From Pedobacter schmidteae (lineage in GTDB: Bacteria > Bacteroidota > Bacteroidia > Sphingobacteriales > Sphingobacteriaceae): DNA of 64,000 nucleotides. Of this stretch, positions 24,217 through 33,463 are shown piece by piece. The translations under genes and the position numbers were made by a program. The notes beneath the pieces were generated by a model. It saw only the letters and a program-made list of their open reading frames with translations, had not been told where the DNA came from and did not search any database. The stretch's first letter is position 1. Every line of letters begins with the position of its first letter. The stretch spans positions 4,833,097 to 4,897,096 of the forward strand of contig NZ_LS999839.1 in assembly GCF_900564155.1 (NCBI RefSeq), given 5' to 3'.

Positions 24217-26526
24217 ATGAACTCATCTGTTTATCAAAATACAACGTCTACAAGAGAAAATCTAAAAGAGATTTTTCAGAAATACTTTAGATACTGGTAT
24301 GTTTTTGTAATCACTATTGTACTGAGTTTTGCAGCGGCCTATTTTTACCTGCAAACTGTAACACCCAGGTATAAGGTGAGTAGTACTTTAATGGTGCAGG
24401 ATGATAAAAATGGTGACGGGGCTGTACCGAAAGGAAGTGCTTTTAGTGATCTGAACATGTTTAGGACGGATAGAAAAGCTGATAATGAGATGGAGGTTCT
24501 TCGCTCCCGCGACCTCATATATAAAACACTGAAGGCACTTTCCTTAGAGGTATCTTATACAAAGAAAGGTAGTCTTAGGGCTAAAGAACTGTATGGAAAA
24601 GATTTGCCTATAAAGGTTAAAATATTGGGAATAAATGCAACAGGTTATCTCAAAAATTTAACTATAACTCCACTAAATGATCATCAATTTACCTTAACTG
24701 ATGGTGACCAGAGCTCGGATTTTTCGTACGAAAGCACAATTCAGAAACCAGGTTACAAAATAATAGTAAGCAAAGGACCTGCTTATAAAAGAAACACAGG
24801 AGCTGTTAACATTAAATTTAAAGATCTAAGGCGCATGGCCGAATCTTACAGTTTATCGGGTCTGGTTGTTATGCCCATCATCAAAGATGCAAATACGATT
24901 ACCATAAGTTTAACCGATAACATCCCTCAAAGAGGCATTGATATTTTAACCGTATTGATTAATACTTATAATGAAGAAAACGTAATCAGAAAAAATGCCA
25001 TTCTGGTAAATACAATCAATTTTATAGATAAGAGACTAAAATATCTGAGTCAGGATTTAAATGGTGTTGAGCAATCCGTAGAGAGTTACAAACAAAGTAA
25101 TATGGTTTCGGACGTAGGTATGGAAGCCCAAATGAATATCGCGAAGTCGGGTGAATACAATCAAATGTTGTCTTTTACTACTGTGCAGCTTGGCGTGTTA
25201 GGATCGCTTGAAAAATATTTACAGAATGACAATCTGAATATGGTACCCAGCTCATTGAGCATCAACAACTCAACTTTAAATGAGCTAACCAGCAAGTATA
25301 ACGCATTACAGCAGGAAAGAACCAGGATGTTGCGCACTTCTGAAGAAGCCAATCCCCTGGTGCAAAACCTGACCGCCCAATTGGTAAGCCTGAAATCGAA
25401 TATCCGGGAAAATGTACAAAACATTAAAAAAGGACTTCAAATTGAGCAAAACAATTTGCAGGGAATGACTTCAAAATTCAATTCAAAAATTCGCATGGTA
25501 CCGGCAGTAGAGCGCGGGATACAGGAAAGAAGCAGGGAGCAAAGTGTAAAATCGGGATTGTACAATTATCTGCTACAAAAAAGAGAAGAAACTACACTTT
25601 CACTTTCGGGAACTGTACCTACTACTCAAATAGTTGATAATCCGGCTTACAACAGTACACCCGTATCACCTAAGAAACAATTAATTTACCTTTTTGCCGG
25701 GTTTGCAGGCTGTCTGTTGCCAGGAATGGTCATTTATGGTCGATCGCTACTGAATAACAAAATAACGGATGTAAAAGAAATAGAACTGCTTACAGGGGCA
25801 CCGGTTTTGGGTATATTAAGCCATTTGGAAAAAAATGAAACAGCGGTACTGGAACAAAATAGCCGCTCAACGATGTCCGAATTATTCAGGTACATCAGGA
25901 GCAATCTACATTTCATGAATTCGGGTTTACCCGACCAGGTGATGCTGGTAACCTCGTGTATGAAGGCTGAAGGAAAAACTTTTTTTTCTATCAATCTTGG
26001 AATGACCCTGGCATCGGTAAATAAAAGGGTTGTTTTGCTGGAATTCGATATGCGAGACCCTCAGCTGCTGCAAAAGATGAATCTGAGTTCGAAAATTGGC
26101 ATTACTGATTACCTGACGAGAGACGACATCACTATAGATGAACTCATTGTAAATTCCAGAAAGTATAAAGATTTGGTTTTAGTGGATTGCGGGCCTATGC
26201 CACAGAATCCGGCAGAGATGATGATGCATCCAAAGATTGGACAAATGCTGGAAGAATTGAAGTGTCGGTTTGACTATGTGATTATTGACACAGCTCCTGT
26301 TGGCCAGGTTGCGGACGCTTTCAGCCTGTCGCCCTACACAGACCTGAGCATATACCTTATCCGCTACAACTATACGGACAAACTACAACTGAATATATTA
26401 AAAGACATACTTTACTATAAAAAACTCAGTAACCCTATGGTGGTTTTGAATGATGCGAAACTGGGTAATTATAATACCTACGGATATGGCGGGTATGGAT
26501 ATGGCTTGGAGCTGTCAAGAAACTAA
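24217..26526 (+). CDS. Polysaccharide co-polymerase with BY-kinase domain (Wzc-like)
   Basis: Encodes 769 residues. N-terminal Wzz domain with first membrane helix at ~30-52, long periplasmic coiled region, second membrane helix near residues 489-507, then a cytoplasmic tyrosine-kinase domain. The phosphate loop is SCMKAEGKT with EGKT at 585-588, Walker A' LLEFDMRDP, and Walker B VIIDTAP with Asp691. The C-terminus carries the tyrosine cluster YNTYGYGGYGYG, the autophosphorylation tail. It controls chain length and assembly of the polysaccharide together with Wza. It is the last gene before the leader element preceding upxY. Confidence 0.93.
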   Translation: MNSSVYQNTTSTRENLKEIFQKYFRYWYVFVITIVLSFAAAYFYLQTVTPRYKVSSTLMVQDDKNGDGAVPKGSAFSDLNMFRTDRKADNEMEVLRSRDLIYKTLKALSLEVSYTKKGSLRAKELYGKDLPIKVKILGINATGYLKNLTITPLNDHQFTLTDGDQSSDFSYESTIQKPGYKIIVSKGPAYKRNTGAVNIKFKDLRRMAESYSLSGLVVMPIIKDANTITISLTDNIPQRGIDILTVLINTYNEENVIRKNAILVNTINFIDKRLKYLSQDLNGVEQSVESYKQSNMVSDVGMEAQMNIAKSGEYNQMLSFTTVQLGVLGSLEKYLQNDNLNMVPSSLSINNSTLNELTSKYNALQQERTRMLRTSEEANPLVQNLTAQLVSLKSNIRENVQNIKKGLQIEQNNLQGMTSKFNSKIRMVPAVERGIQERSREQSVKSGLYNYLLQKREETTLSLSGTVPTTQIVDNPAYNSTPVSPKKQLIYLFAGFAGCLLPGMVIYGRSLLNNKITDVKEIELLTGAPVLGILSHLEKNETAVLEQNSRSTMSELFRYIRSNLHFMNSGLPDQVMLVTSCMKAEGKTFFSINLGMTLASVNKRVVLLEFDMRDPQLLQKMNLSSKIGITDYLTRDDITIDELIVNSRKYKDLVLVDCGPMPQNPAEMMMHPKIGQMLEELKCRFDYVIIDTAPVGQVADAFSLSPYTDLSIYLIRYNYTDKLQLNILKDILYYKKLSNPMVVLNDAKLGNYNTYGYGGYGYGLELSRN

Positions 26527-26565
26527 AAAAATCATCCCTGATTAGTCATTTTAGTAAAATTATCA

Positions 26566-26588
26566 TGTAAGTGATGTAGCGAAGCTAT
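26566..26588 (+). promoter_or_regulatory. ops-like leader element upstream of upxY (copy 1)
   Basis: This 23-nt site, TGTAAGTGAT followed by GTAGCGAAGCTAT, matches 53979-54001 (- strand) at 21 of 23 positions. It can fold as TGTAGC-GAA-GCTATG with two wobble pairs. Its GTAGCG core equals the core of the RfaH ops site (GGCGGTAGCGT). It lies 53 nt before the start codon of the NusG/UpxY-family gene and after the Wzc stop. Confidence 0.65.
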
Positions 26589-26641
26589 GTATTTTTCATG
26601 GTAGTGTTGCCAATTGCCTTTGTAATCTAAAAATTCTCGAT

Positions 26642-27175
26642 ATGGAAAATCAATTAGGATCCAGTTATATCTGGACCAGACGATGGCTGGTTGTTTATAC
26701 TCGTCCGAGGTGGGAAAAAAAAGTAGACAGATTGTTAAAAGGGCAGAATATAAAATCTTACTGTCCGGTTAGACAGGTTACAAACCAATGGGCCGATAGA
26801 AAGAAGGTGGTAGAACTTCCTCTTTTTAGCGGGTATGTATTTGTATGGGTCAATGAACGTGAGGAATATAAAGTGAGACAAACTTTAGGTGTATTGAATT
26901 TTATCTATTACATGGGAAAACCTGCTGTAATTAGAGACAATGTGATAGAAAAAATTGAAAATCTAATGAAAATACATACGGATTATGAAGTTATAAATTC
27001 CCGGGATATAAATCTTGGCGATCGGATACGGATTAAAAATGGGATTTTTTACAATCAGGAAGGAACTGTTATTAAAGTGTGTGGTAAAACTGTATTGATG
27101 GTTTTTGATCATTTAGACTGTGCCCTGGTTAGTAATGTCCCCATATCTGATATCATGTTGAATACGGCAATATAA
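26642..27175 (+). CDS. UpxY/NusG-family transcription antiterminator
   Basis: Encodes 177 residues: NGN domain at ~10-115 (RRWLVVYTRPRWEKKVDRLL, ELPLFSGYVFVWVNE, LNFIYYMGKPAVI) and a KOW-containing C-terminal domain (LGDRIRIKNGIFYNQEGTVIKV). It matches the UpxY class that prevents premature termination in Bacteroides capsule operons and is related to RfaH. It is separated from wzc by a leader with the ops-like element, and an almost identical element occurs in the leader of the - strand biosynthesis arm. It is therefore likely to act on both arms. Confidence 0.92.
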   Translation: MENQLGSSYIWTRRWLVVYTRPRWEKKVDRLLKGQNIKSYCPVRQVTNQWADRKKVVELPLFSGYVFVWVNEREEYKVRQTLGVLNFIYYMGKPAVIRDNVIEKIENLMKIHTDYEVINSRDINLGDRIRIKNGIFYNQEGTVIKVCGKTVLMVFDHLDCALVSNVPISDIMLNTAI

Positions 27176-27222
27176 TTCTGCTTGCCCCACGAACCAATTT
27201 CACAACAATAAATTTCAAAGCA

Positions 27223-28389
27223 ATGATTCCTGTAACCAAACCTTTTCTTCCAAAGGAAGAAGAATTTAAAGCTTATATTGATAGCATTTGGGAACGTCAA
27301 TGGCTTACCAACAACGGCCCTTTGTTGAGCGATCTTGAGATAAAACTCAAAGAATATCTAAATGTAAAGCACCTTCTGTATGTTTGCAACGGCACTTTTG
27401 CATTACAATTAGCCATCAGAGCCTTACAGCTTACTGGCGAAATCATTACTACACCATTTTCGTATGTTGCAACTACAAGCAGCATTGTATGGGAAGGTTG
27501 CAAACCTGTGTATGTTGATATAGATAGTGAAACATTCAATATTGACCCTTCAAAAATAGAAGCCGCAATTACTTCACATACTTCAGCTATATTGGCTACA
27601 CATGTTTATGGGAATCCATGTGACATAGATGCAATTCAACAGATAGCCGATAAGTATGGGTTAAAGGTTATTTATGATGCGGCACATTGCTTTGGTACCA
27701 AATACAAGCAAAAATCTGTATTTGAATACGGAGATATCAGCACCACCAGCTTTCATGCGACTAAATTATTTCATACGATTGAAGGCGGTGCCGTGTTTAC
27801 AAAAGATCCTGATCTGTTAAAACGAATGTTGTTTATGCGCAATTTTGGACATAGTGGGCCTGAAACCTTTGAAGGGCTTGGTGTAAATGGCAAGAATTGT
27901 GAATTTCACGCTGCAATGGGTTTATGCAACCTGAAATACGTGGATCAAATACTGGAAAGAAGAAAAATGCTCTCGTTGCATTATTTTGAAAAACTAAAAA
28001 ATGTTAAAGCCAAATTTCCAAAGCTAAATCAGGATGAAGATTACAATTATGCATATTTCCCGATACTATTCGAATCGGAACAGATGAGACAAAAGTGTGT
28101 AGAGCAGCTTGAACTGGCGAAAGTATATTGCCGACGGTACTTCTCGCCATCGCTGGCTACCCTACCCTATGTAAATCAGAAGGAGATGCCCGTATGTGAT
28201 GATATCGTAAAGAGAATAGCATGTTTGCCGCTCTACCATAGCTTAACACTTCCTGATCTGGATATGATTTGTCGTACTATCCAAAGGGTACAAAACTACG
28301 AACTCCCAGATGCAACAGAAAAAGAAAACTTTGGAATGCAAATAGCTAAGAAAATTGAGACAGAAATCAACATTCTGGTAAAAAAATGA
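27223..28389 (+). CDS. DegT/DnrJ/EryC1/StrS family sugar aminotransferase
   Basis: Encodes 388 residues. Fold-type I PLP enzyme: the internal aldimine lysine is Lys181 in TSFHATKLFHTIEGG, with KVIYDAAHCFG providing the Asp that contacts PLP and ITTPFSYVATTSSI the substrate-side loop. It converts a nucleotide-linked keto-sugar to an amino-sugar for the polysaccharide. It likely uses the product of the 4,6-dehydratase at 31499-33451. It starts 47 bp after upxY. Confidence 0.88.
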   Translation: MIPVTKPFLPKEEEFKAYIDSIWERQWLTNNGPLLSDLEIKLKEYLNVKHLLYVCNGTFALQLAIRALQLTGEIITTPFSYVATTSSIVWEGCKPVYVDIDSETFNIDPSKIEAAITSHTSAILATHVYGNPCDIDAIQQIADKYGLKVIYDAAHCFGTKYKQKSVFEYGDISTTSFHATKLFHTIEGGAVFTKDPDLLKRMLFMRNFGHSGPETFEGLGVNGKNCEFHAAMGLCNLKYVDQILERRKMLSLHYFEKLKNVKAKFPKLNQDEDYNYAYFPILFESEQMRQKCVEQLELAKVYCRRYFSPSLATLPYVNQKEMPVCDDIVKRIACLPLYHSLTLPDLDMICRTIQRVQNYELPDATEKENFGMQIAKKIETEINILVKK

Positions 28390-28445
28390 CCACCTGAAGG
28401 CCCATCTTTTATATGATTTAACCATGTAGTTGTCCAGAATTCATC

Positions 28446-29558
28446 ATGACAAAGCATACCGGTCGAAAATTGCTATTCGTAGTAAACTCCCTTGATGGTG
28501 GGGTGACAGAGCGAATGATCGCTAATCTGTGCAACTATTTTGACAACCACGAGTACGAGGTAAGCATTGTTTGCTTAAATAAGACTTATCGGGCTTATTT
28601 TCTTGGAACTGAAATAAAAATATCTGCATTAAAAGGTCTGAATCCGGACTCGCGCTTAATAAATAAGCTTTGGTATATATTTTCAACATTTTTCAGATTA
28701 ATTGCTTTATTAAGAAGATATAAACCCAATATGGTCATCTCATTTAAAACTTCAGCCAATTTATGGGCTGGTATTACTTGTAGTTTGCTGACCATACCGT
28801 ACGTGCTTTCTGAACGAATTACCGAGGATACCACTTTTATTAAATTGAATCGTTTACTCACCTGGTTTTTTTTGAAGATATACAACAACGCAAAAATGGT
28901 TGTTGTTCCTTCTAAAAGAATGACAATTGGCTTTGGAAAAGGAAAACACTTTAAACCCATAGCAAATTGTGAGGTAATCAGCTACCCCGTAAATCAGTTG
29001 AGACCTTTGGTGGCAAGGGGTGTACACAAAAGAAAGTTCATTCTGGCCGCAGGCAGGCTAGACGATCAAAAAAGTTTTGCTCATTTAATAACGGCATTTA
29101 AGGGATTATCCCAGCAGGACGTTGATCTGTTAGTATTGGGTGAAGGAGGTGAATTCCCTAAACTTGAGGCTCAAATTAAGCAAATGGGAATGCAACACCG
29201 GATAATGTTGATAGGATTTAAAGAATGTTTGCAAGACTATTATAAAGAGGCCCAGCTTTTTGTGCTCTCGGCACGGGACCAAAGTTATTCAAGTATTGTA
29301 GCTGAAGCTATGAATTTGGGATGCACCTGTATTGCAACCGATTGTGAGCAGGAACTTTCGGATAGTACAGCACAGGAAAAGAATGGATTGCTGGTAAAAG
29401 TAAATGGTCTGGCTCATTTAACGGAAGCCATGAACCTTGCTTTGAGCAATTCGACTGCAAAAAAAGGGGCTTTAAAGCATACCAACCAAGATAACAAGAC
29501 CACTTTTGCAGAAATCACTTCAGCAAAATGGGAAAAGCTGATTCAGCAGATTTTATAA
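28446..29558 (+). CDS. GT4-family glycosyltransferase with altered active-site motifs
   Basis: Encodes 370 residues, GT-B fold. It aligns end to end with the glycosyltransferase at 49009-50109 (shared VVNSL/VINAL, ISFKTSANLWAGITC / ISFMTSANLWTGLTC, HKRKFILAAGRLDDQKSF / HHRKFILGVGRLSYEKGF). Where that paralogue has GGAERV, RNEGYPNALIEAM and GPSEII, this one has GGVTERM, RDQSYSSIVAEAM and QELSDS. The first acidic residue of the E-x7-E donor-binding motif is thus Gln here. It may be a diverged enzyme with a different donor or may be inactive. It lies between the two aminotransferases. Confidence 0.82.
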   Translation: MTKHTGRKLLFVVNSLDGGVTERMIANLCNYFDNHEYEVSIVCLNKTYRAYFLGTEIKISALKGLNPDSRLINKLWYIFSTFFRLIALLRRYKPNMVISFKTSANLWAGITCSLLTIPYVLSERITEDTTFIKLNRLLTWFFLKIYNNAKMVVVPSKRMTIGFGKGKHFKPIANCEVISYPVNQLRPLVARGVHKRKFILAAGRLDDQKSFAHLITAFKGLSQQDVDLLVLGEGGEFPKLEAQIKQMGMQHRIMLIGFKECLQDYYKEAQLFVLSARDQSYSSIVAEAMNLGCTCIATDCEQELSDSTAQEKNGLLVKVNGLAHLTEAMNLALSNSTAKKGALKHTNQDNKTTFAEITSAKWEKLIQQIL

Positions 29559-29634
29559 CCATCATGTTACCGCAGTTCCCGCTAATGCCTTATAGGCATA
29601 AGGCAAAATATTGACACTTTTTAAACTTAAGCAT

Positions 29635-30879
29635 ATGAAAATCTCATTCTCCCCTCCGTTTATTGACCAACATGTAATTACTGAAGTGCTGGATTGTTTA
29701 AAATCTGGCTGGATTACATCCGGACCAAAAGTAAAAGAACTGGAAGCAGAAGTAATTAACCTAACGAAATCAAAATCAGCCGTTTGCGTAAACTCCTGGA
29801 CTTCAGGCGCCATTATGATGCTAAAATGGTTTGGAGTAAAAGAAGGAGATGAAGTAATCATTCCGGCATACTCCTACTGCGCAACAGCTTTATGTGTGCT
29901 ACATTGTGGCGCCACCCCTGTTATGGTTGACATATCAGATGATCTCACTATAGATCCTCAGCAAATAAAAATGGCAATTACCAGTAAAACTAAGGCCATC
30001 ATCGCTGTAGATATTGCCGGTTTACCCTGCGATTACAACGCGATTAAAAGACTGATTAAAAGCACCCGGATTAGAAACCTGTTTGTGCCCAACTCGGAGC
30101 GGCAGGCAAAGCTGGGACGCATTATTCTGATTTCAGATGCAGCGCACTCCATTGGCGCTACTTACATGGGACATTCGGCAGCACTAAGCAGTGACGTGGC
30201 CATTTTTTCATTCCACGCGGTAAAAAACATCACTACGGCTGAGGGAGGATGCATATGTTTGAATCTTCCAGGATTTTTTAACACCAATGAAGAGTATACT
30301 TTTCTGAAAACTTTTTCTCTAAATGGTCAAAATAAAGATGCGTATGCAAAATCGAGAGGAGCAAACTGGAAGTACGACATCTTGTATAAAGGTTTAAAAA
30401 TTAATATGCCCGACATTTGTGCGGCTATAGGCCTGGCACAGATAAAACAATATAAACGATTGTTGTTACCTGCCCGTAAAAAAATTGCCTTAAAATATTG
30501 CCATATGCTGAGTAAATTTGATTGGTTTATTCCACCTTCTCTAAAAGATTATACCCGGGAATCGTCCTATCACATTTTTCCGCTTCGCATAAAAAACATC
30601 ACAGAAGCCCAACGGGATCAGATTATTGAAGATATTGTTATTCTGGGAGTTGTAGTAAATGTTCACTTCATCCCCATGCCAATGCTCACTTATTTTAAAA
30701 AAACGGGGTACAACATTGCTAATTATCCAAATAGCTACAAACAGTATGCCTGCGAAATATCGTTACCGATCTATCCTGGGTTGACAGATGAAGATACAGA
30801 CTACATTATTGACGCCGTTATTAGTGTAGTTCAGGCTCAAATGAGAAACACCAAACTGCGTGAATTATCGCTCACCTAA
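29635..30879 (+). CDS. DegT/DnrJ/EryC1/StrS family sugar aminotransferase (second)
   Basis: Encodes 414 residues from the ATG at 29635 (MKISFSPPF), the typical start of UDP-4-amino-sugar aminotransferases; an upstream TTG at 29611 is not needed. PLP lysine is Lys197 in IFSFHAVKNITTAEGG. PAYSYCATALCVLHCGATPVMVD and DAAHSIGATY are family blocks. An insert near RNLFVPNSERQAKLGRI lengthens it relative to the first DegT enzyme. It probably aminates a 4-keto nucleotide sugar (PseC/ArnB-like) for the repeat unit. Last gene of the + arm, followed by the perfect bidirectional hairpin. Confidence 0.88.
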   Translation: MKISFSPPFIDQHVITEVLDCLKSGWITSGPKVKELEAEVINLTKSKSAVCVNSWTSGAIMMLKWFGVKEGDEVIIPAYSYCATALCVLHCGATPVMVDISDDLTIDPQQIKMAITSKTKAIIAVDIAGLPCDYNAIKRLIKSTRIRNLFVPNSERQAKLGRIILISDAAHSIGATYMGHSAALSSDVAIFSFHAVKNITTAEGGCICLNLPGFFNTNEEYTFLKTFSLNGQNKDAYAKSRGANWKYDILYKGLKINMPDICAAIGLAQIKQYKRLLLPARKKIALKYCHMLSKFDWFIPPSLKDYTRESSYHIFPLRIKNITEAQRDQIIEDIVILGVVVNVHFIPMPMLTYFKKTGYNIANYPNSYKQYACEISLPIYPGLTDEDTDYIIDAVISVVQAQMRNTKLRELSLT

Positions 30880-30902
30880 TTTTTAATTTTACATCCACCT
30901 TG

Positions 30903-30954
30903 TCGCGTAAAAAAAAAAGCACTGCATATCTGCAGTGCTTTTTTTTTTACGCGA
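30903..30954. terminator. Perfect 24-bp bidirectional terminator hairpin
   Basis: Arms 30903-30926 and 30931-30954 are exact reverse complements over 24 bp around TATC. The inner stem GCACTGCA/TGCAGTGC is GC-rich and flanked by ten As on the left and ten Ts on the right, so it works in both directions: it ends the + arm and the HTH gene on the - strand. Confidence 0.93.
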
Positions 30955-30974
30955 TTTTATTGTTTTAATAAGAA

Positions 30975-31385
30975 TTATATTTTTTGAGTAGGCCTTAATG
31001 AATCAGATTCTTCGTCTGTGAAGGGCGAAGAAAATTCATGACTCAACAGCTCATTATATTTTTCGAGTAGTGTAATATACTTATTCATCCAGTAGCCAAC
31101 TGAACTGGAATAGTTCTCATCCGTGTTTCGATCAACATTCGTCAACAGATTCATATTGTATCCTATTTCGTGGTCAATAGTGGCAAAATCATCAGGAAAT
31201 TCCTTCGAAAAGTCATGCTTAATGGCGTTTCCGATTTTACAGATGATTTCAAAACTAAGTGTCTTTTGGCTGAACCAATTGTATATGGTTCTTCTGCTAA
31301 CGTGTAATTTTCTGGAGAGCTCGCTTATTCCCATATGATCCCTTCTCACGATGTGCTCAACTACCTGACCTACATTTAAATTCAT
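30975..31385 (-). CDS. HTH regulator bracketing the polysaccharide locus (paralogue 1)
   Basis: Encodes 136 residues from the ATG at 31385 (a TTG three codons earlier is possible). The helix-turn-helix is GISELSRKLHVSRRTIYNWF at about residues 20-39. The C-terminal part has GYWMNKYITLLEKYNELL, probably a short coiled coil. It is a clear paralogue of 54374-54811 (GISELSRILNVSRTSIYNWF, YWMNKYIALLEKYNQLL). One lies just past the downstream end of the - arm, the other upstream and divergent from its first gene. It probably regulates the locus; the ligand or signal is unknown. Confidence 0.75.
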   Translation of the reverse strand: MNLNVGQVVEHIVRRDHMGISELSRKLHVSRRTIYNWFSQKTLSFEIICKIGNAIKHDFSKEFPDDFATIDHEIGYNMNLLTNVDRNTDENYSSSVGYWMNKYITLLEKYNELLSHEFSSPFTDEESDSLRPTQKI

Positions 31386-31498
31386 AACAATCAATTTAAT
31401 TCATAAATCTGCTGATATTTTGGACTTAAGGGATGATAGTCACTCTAATTTAAGTATTTTTTTGCATAAATACAAGTCAAAAAAAGACCTTTTTTTAG

Positions 31499-33451
31499 TT
31501 AGTTAATGATGTAATAATCGATCTTTTCATACCTGGAGTTTTTGCTTTTATAGTCGGGTATGATTTCTTTCATTTTTTTGACCATATCAAAGTCATTGTT
31601 TAAATTATTGAGCCTCAACAGCTCTTCAATTACGTCCTGTACGTATCGGAAACTATGGCTTATGATCTTTGATATTTTAATTTTAGGGTGATAGGTAGCC
31701 ATATTTTGTTCCTCTACCATCAACAATTCTTCATACAGTTTTTCGCCGGGCCGTAAGCCTGTAAATATTATTTTAATATCTTTCTCCGGAGCAAGCCCTG
31801 CCAGTTTGATCATATTGATAGCCAGGTCTACAATTTTAACCGGCTCGCCCATATCAAATAGATATATTTCTCCGCCATTTCCCATTGCGGCAGCCTCAAG
31901 CACCAGTTGTACAGACTCAGGAATCGTCATAAAATACCGTGTAATTTCAGGATGGGTAACAGTAATGGGGCCACCACGTTCTATCTGAGCCTTAAATCGT
32001 GGTAACACAGAGCCATTAGATCCTAATACATTACCAAATCGGGTGGTAATAAATTTGGTTTTGCTTTCTAACCTTTCATTCGTTCCATTTACTTTTTCGC
32101 CCGAAATATTCAAAACCTTATCATTGTTAAGAGATTGAATATACATTTCGGCCAAACGTTTAGATGCACCCATAATATTGGTCGGCTTTACTGCTTTGTC
32201 GGTAGATATCATGATAAACTTTTCTACCGCCGACTCAATGGCCAGATCGGATATATTTTTTGTTCCAAGTACATTGGTGAGTATGGCCTCTGAAGGATTA
32301 TTTTCCATCATGGGAACATGTTTGTAAGCTGCTGCATGGAAAATAATCTGCGGGTGATATTCATCAAAAATGGCTTTCATTCTGCTTCTGTTTTGGATAT
32401 TTGCCATAACGATATGGGTTTTGGCCCCAGGAAAATCATCCTCAATTTCGAGCTGCAGTTCGTGTAAGGGAGTTTCTGCCTGATCGCAAAGCACCACATA
32501 CTGTGGGCTGAAATTGATGACCTGACGTACAATTTCCGACCCAATTGAACCGGCCGCTCCGGTGATTAAAATCCGTTTTCCATTGATCTCTCTTAAAATA
32601 TTATCCTTGGATAATACTATGGGCTCGCGATGCAGGAGGTCCTCAATCTTCAGGTCTTTGATTTGATTTGCAGTTAATTTGCCGTACAGCCATTTATCCG
32701 ACTGTGGAACCGTAAGCACCTTGATTCCCATTTCAATGCATTTATCTATAGTAGATTTCTTTCCATTTATGCTCAGATCATCACCCACGAACAGGATTTT
32801 TTTAATATTAAATTTATCTTTCAGCAGCGTTATAGAGTTGGAGTGATATACCTTTTTTTGTTCAATTTGCTTGTTTATTTTATCCTGATTGTCATCAATA
32901 AAAGCAAACACATTTAAGGCACTTGCCTTACTATCATCAAGTGCTTTTTTGACCAGCATAGAGTCTGTATCTGAACCATATATCAGGATATTTTCCTTCT
33001 TATCGCATGGTTCCATTGTTTTGATATAGCTAAACAAATTTTTCACGGCCACTCTTAGAATAACCAAAAGCGATGAGGAAACAAAAAAGTTCATGATCAT
33101 GATTTCAGGAAACCATTTTGAAGAAATAGTATAATGAGAAATCAAAAAAACGCGACTTAAGATTGTAAACACAAAACCCGTGAGCAGAATGGCCATAAAC
33201 ACACGAATTATGTCTTCAGTATTAGAATACCTGATGATACCGGTGTGTATACGCATACTTATAAATACACCAACTGCTATAAAACTATATAGGCCGGCAT
33301 AGATAAAAAAATTAGCAAGAAACAGCTGTTCATAGTCAAATTTATTAATCAGCAAAAAAGACATGAAGAGTGTCCAGGCTACTATAACCTGATCAATCAA
33401 TAAGATTAACCAACGTGAATAAATTTTTTCACGGAAGAGAAGCTTTGTCAT
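31499..33451 (-). CDS. Membrane-bound nucleotide-sugar 4,6-dehydratase (PglF/WbpM/CapD-like)
   Basis: Encodes 650 residues. Four N-terminal membrane helices (about 12-36, 44-66, 82-102, 117-137), a CoA-binding-like Rossmann domain (NILIYGSDTDSML near residues 154-166) and a C-terminal SDR dehydratase with TGAAGSIGSE (297-306) and STDKAVKPTNIMGASKRLAEM. It forms 4-keto-6-deoxy sugars from UDP-HexNAc, the precursor for the aminotransferases in the + arm. It is the last gene of the - arm; the stop lies 114 bp from the HTH start. Confidence 0.93.
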   Translation of the reverse strand: MTKLLFREKIYSRWLILLIDQVIVAWTLFMSFLLINKFDYEQLFLANFFIYAGLYSFIAVGVFISMRIHTGIIRYSNTEDIIRVFMAILLTGFVFTILSRVFLISHYTISSKWFPEIMIMNFFVSSSLLVILRVAVKNLFSYIKTMEPCDKKENILIYGSDTDSMLVKKALDDSKASALNVFAFIDDNQDKINKQIEQKKVYHSNSITLLKDKFNIKKILFVGDDLSINGKKSTIDKCIEMGIKVLTVPQSDKWLYGKLTANQIKDLKIEDLLHREPIVLSKDNILREINGKRILITGAAGSIGSEIVRQVINFSPQYVVLCDQAETPLHELQLEIEDDFPGAKTHIVMANIQNRSRMKAIFDEYHPQIIFHAAAYKHVPMMENNPSEAILTNVLGTKNISDLAIESAVEKFIMISTDKAVKPTNIMGASKRLAEMYIQSLNNDKVLNISGEKVNGTNERLESKTKFITTRFGNVLGSNGSVLPRFKAQIERGGPITVTHPEITRYFMTIPESVQLVLEAAAMGNGGEIYLFDMGEPVKIVDLAINMIKLAGLAPEKDIKIIFTGLRPGEKLYEELLMVEEQNMATYHPKIKISKIISHSFRYVQDVIEELLRLNNLNNDFDMVKKMKEIIPDYKSKNSRYEKIDYYIIN

Positions 33452-33463
33452 AGTGTTAAAAAT

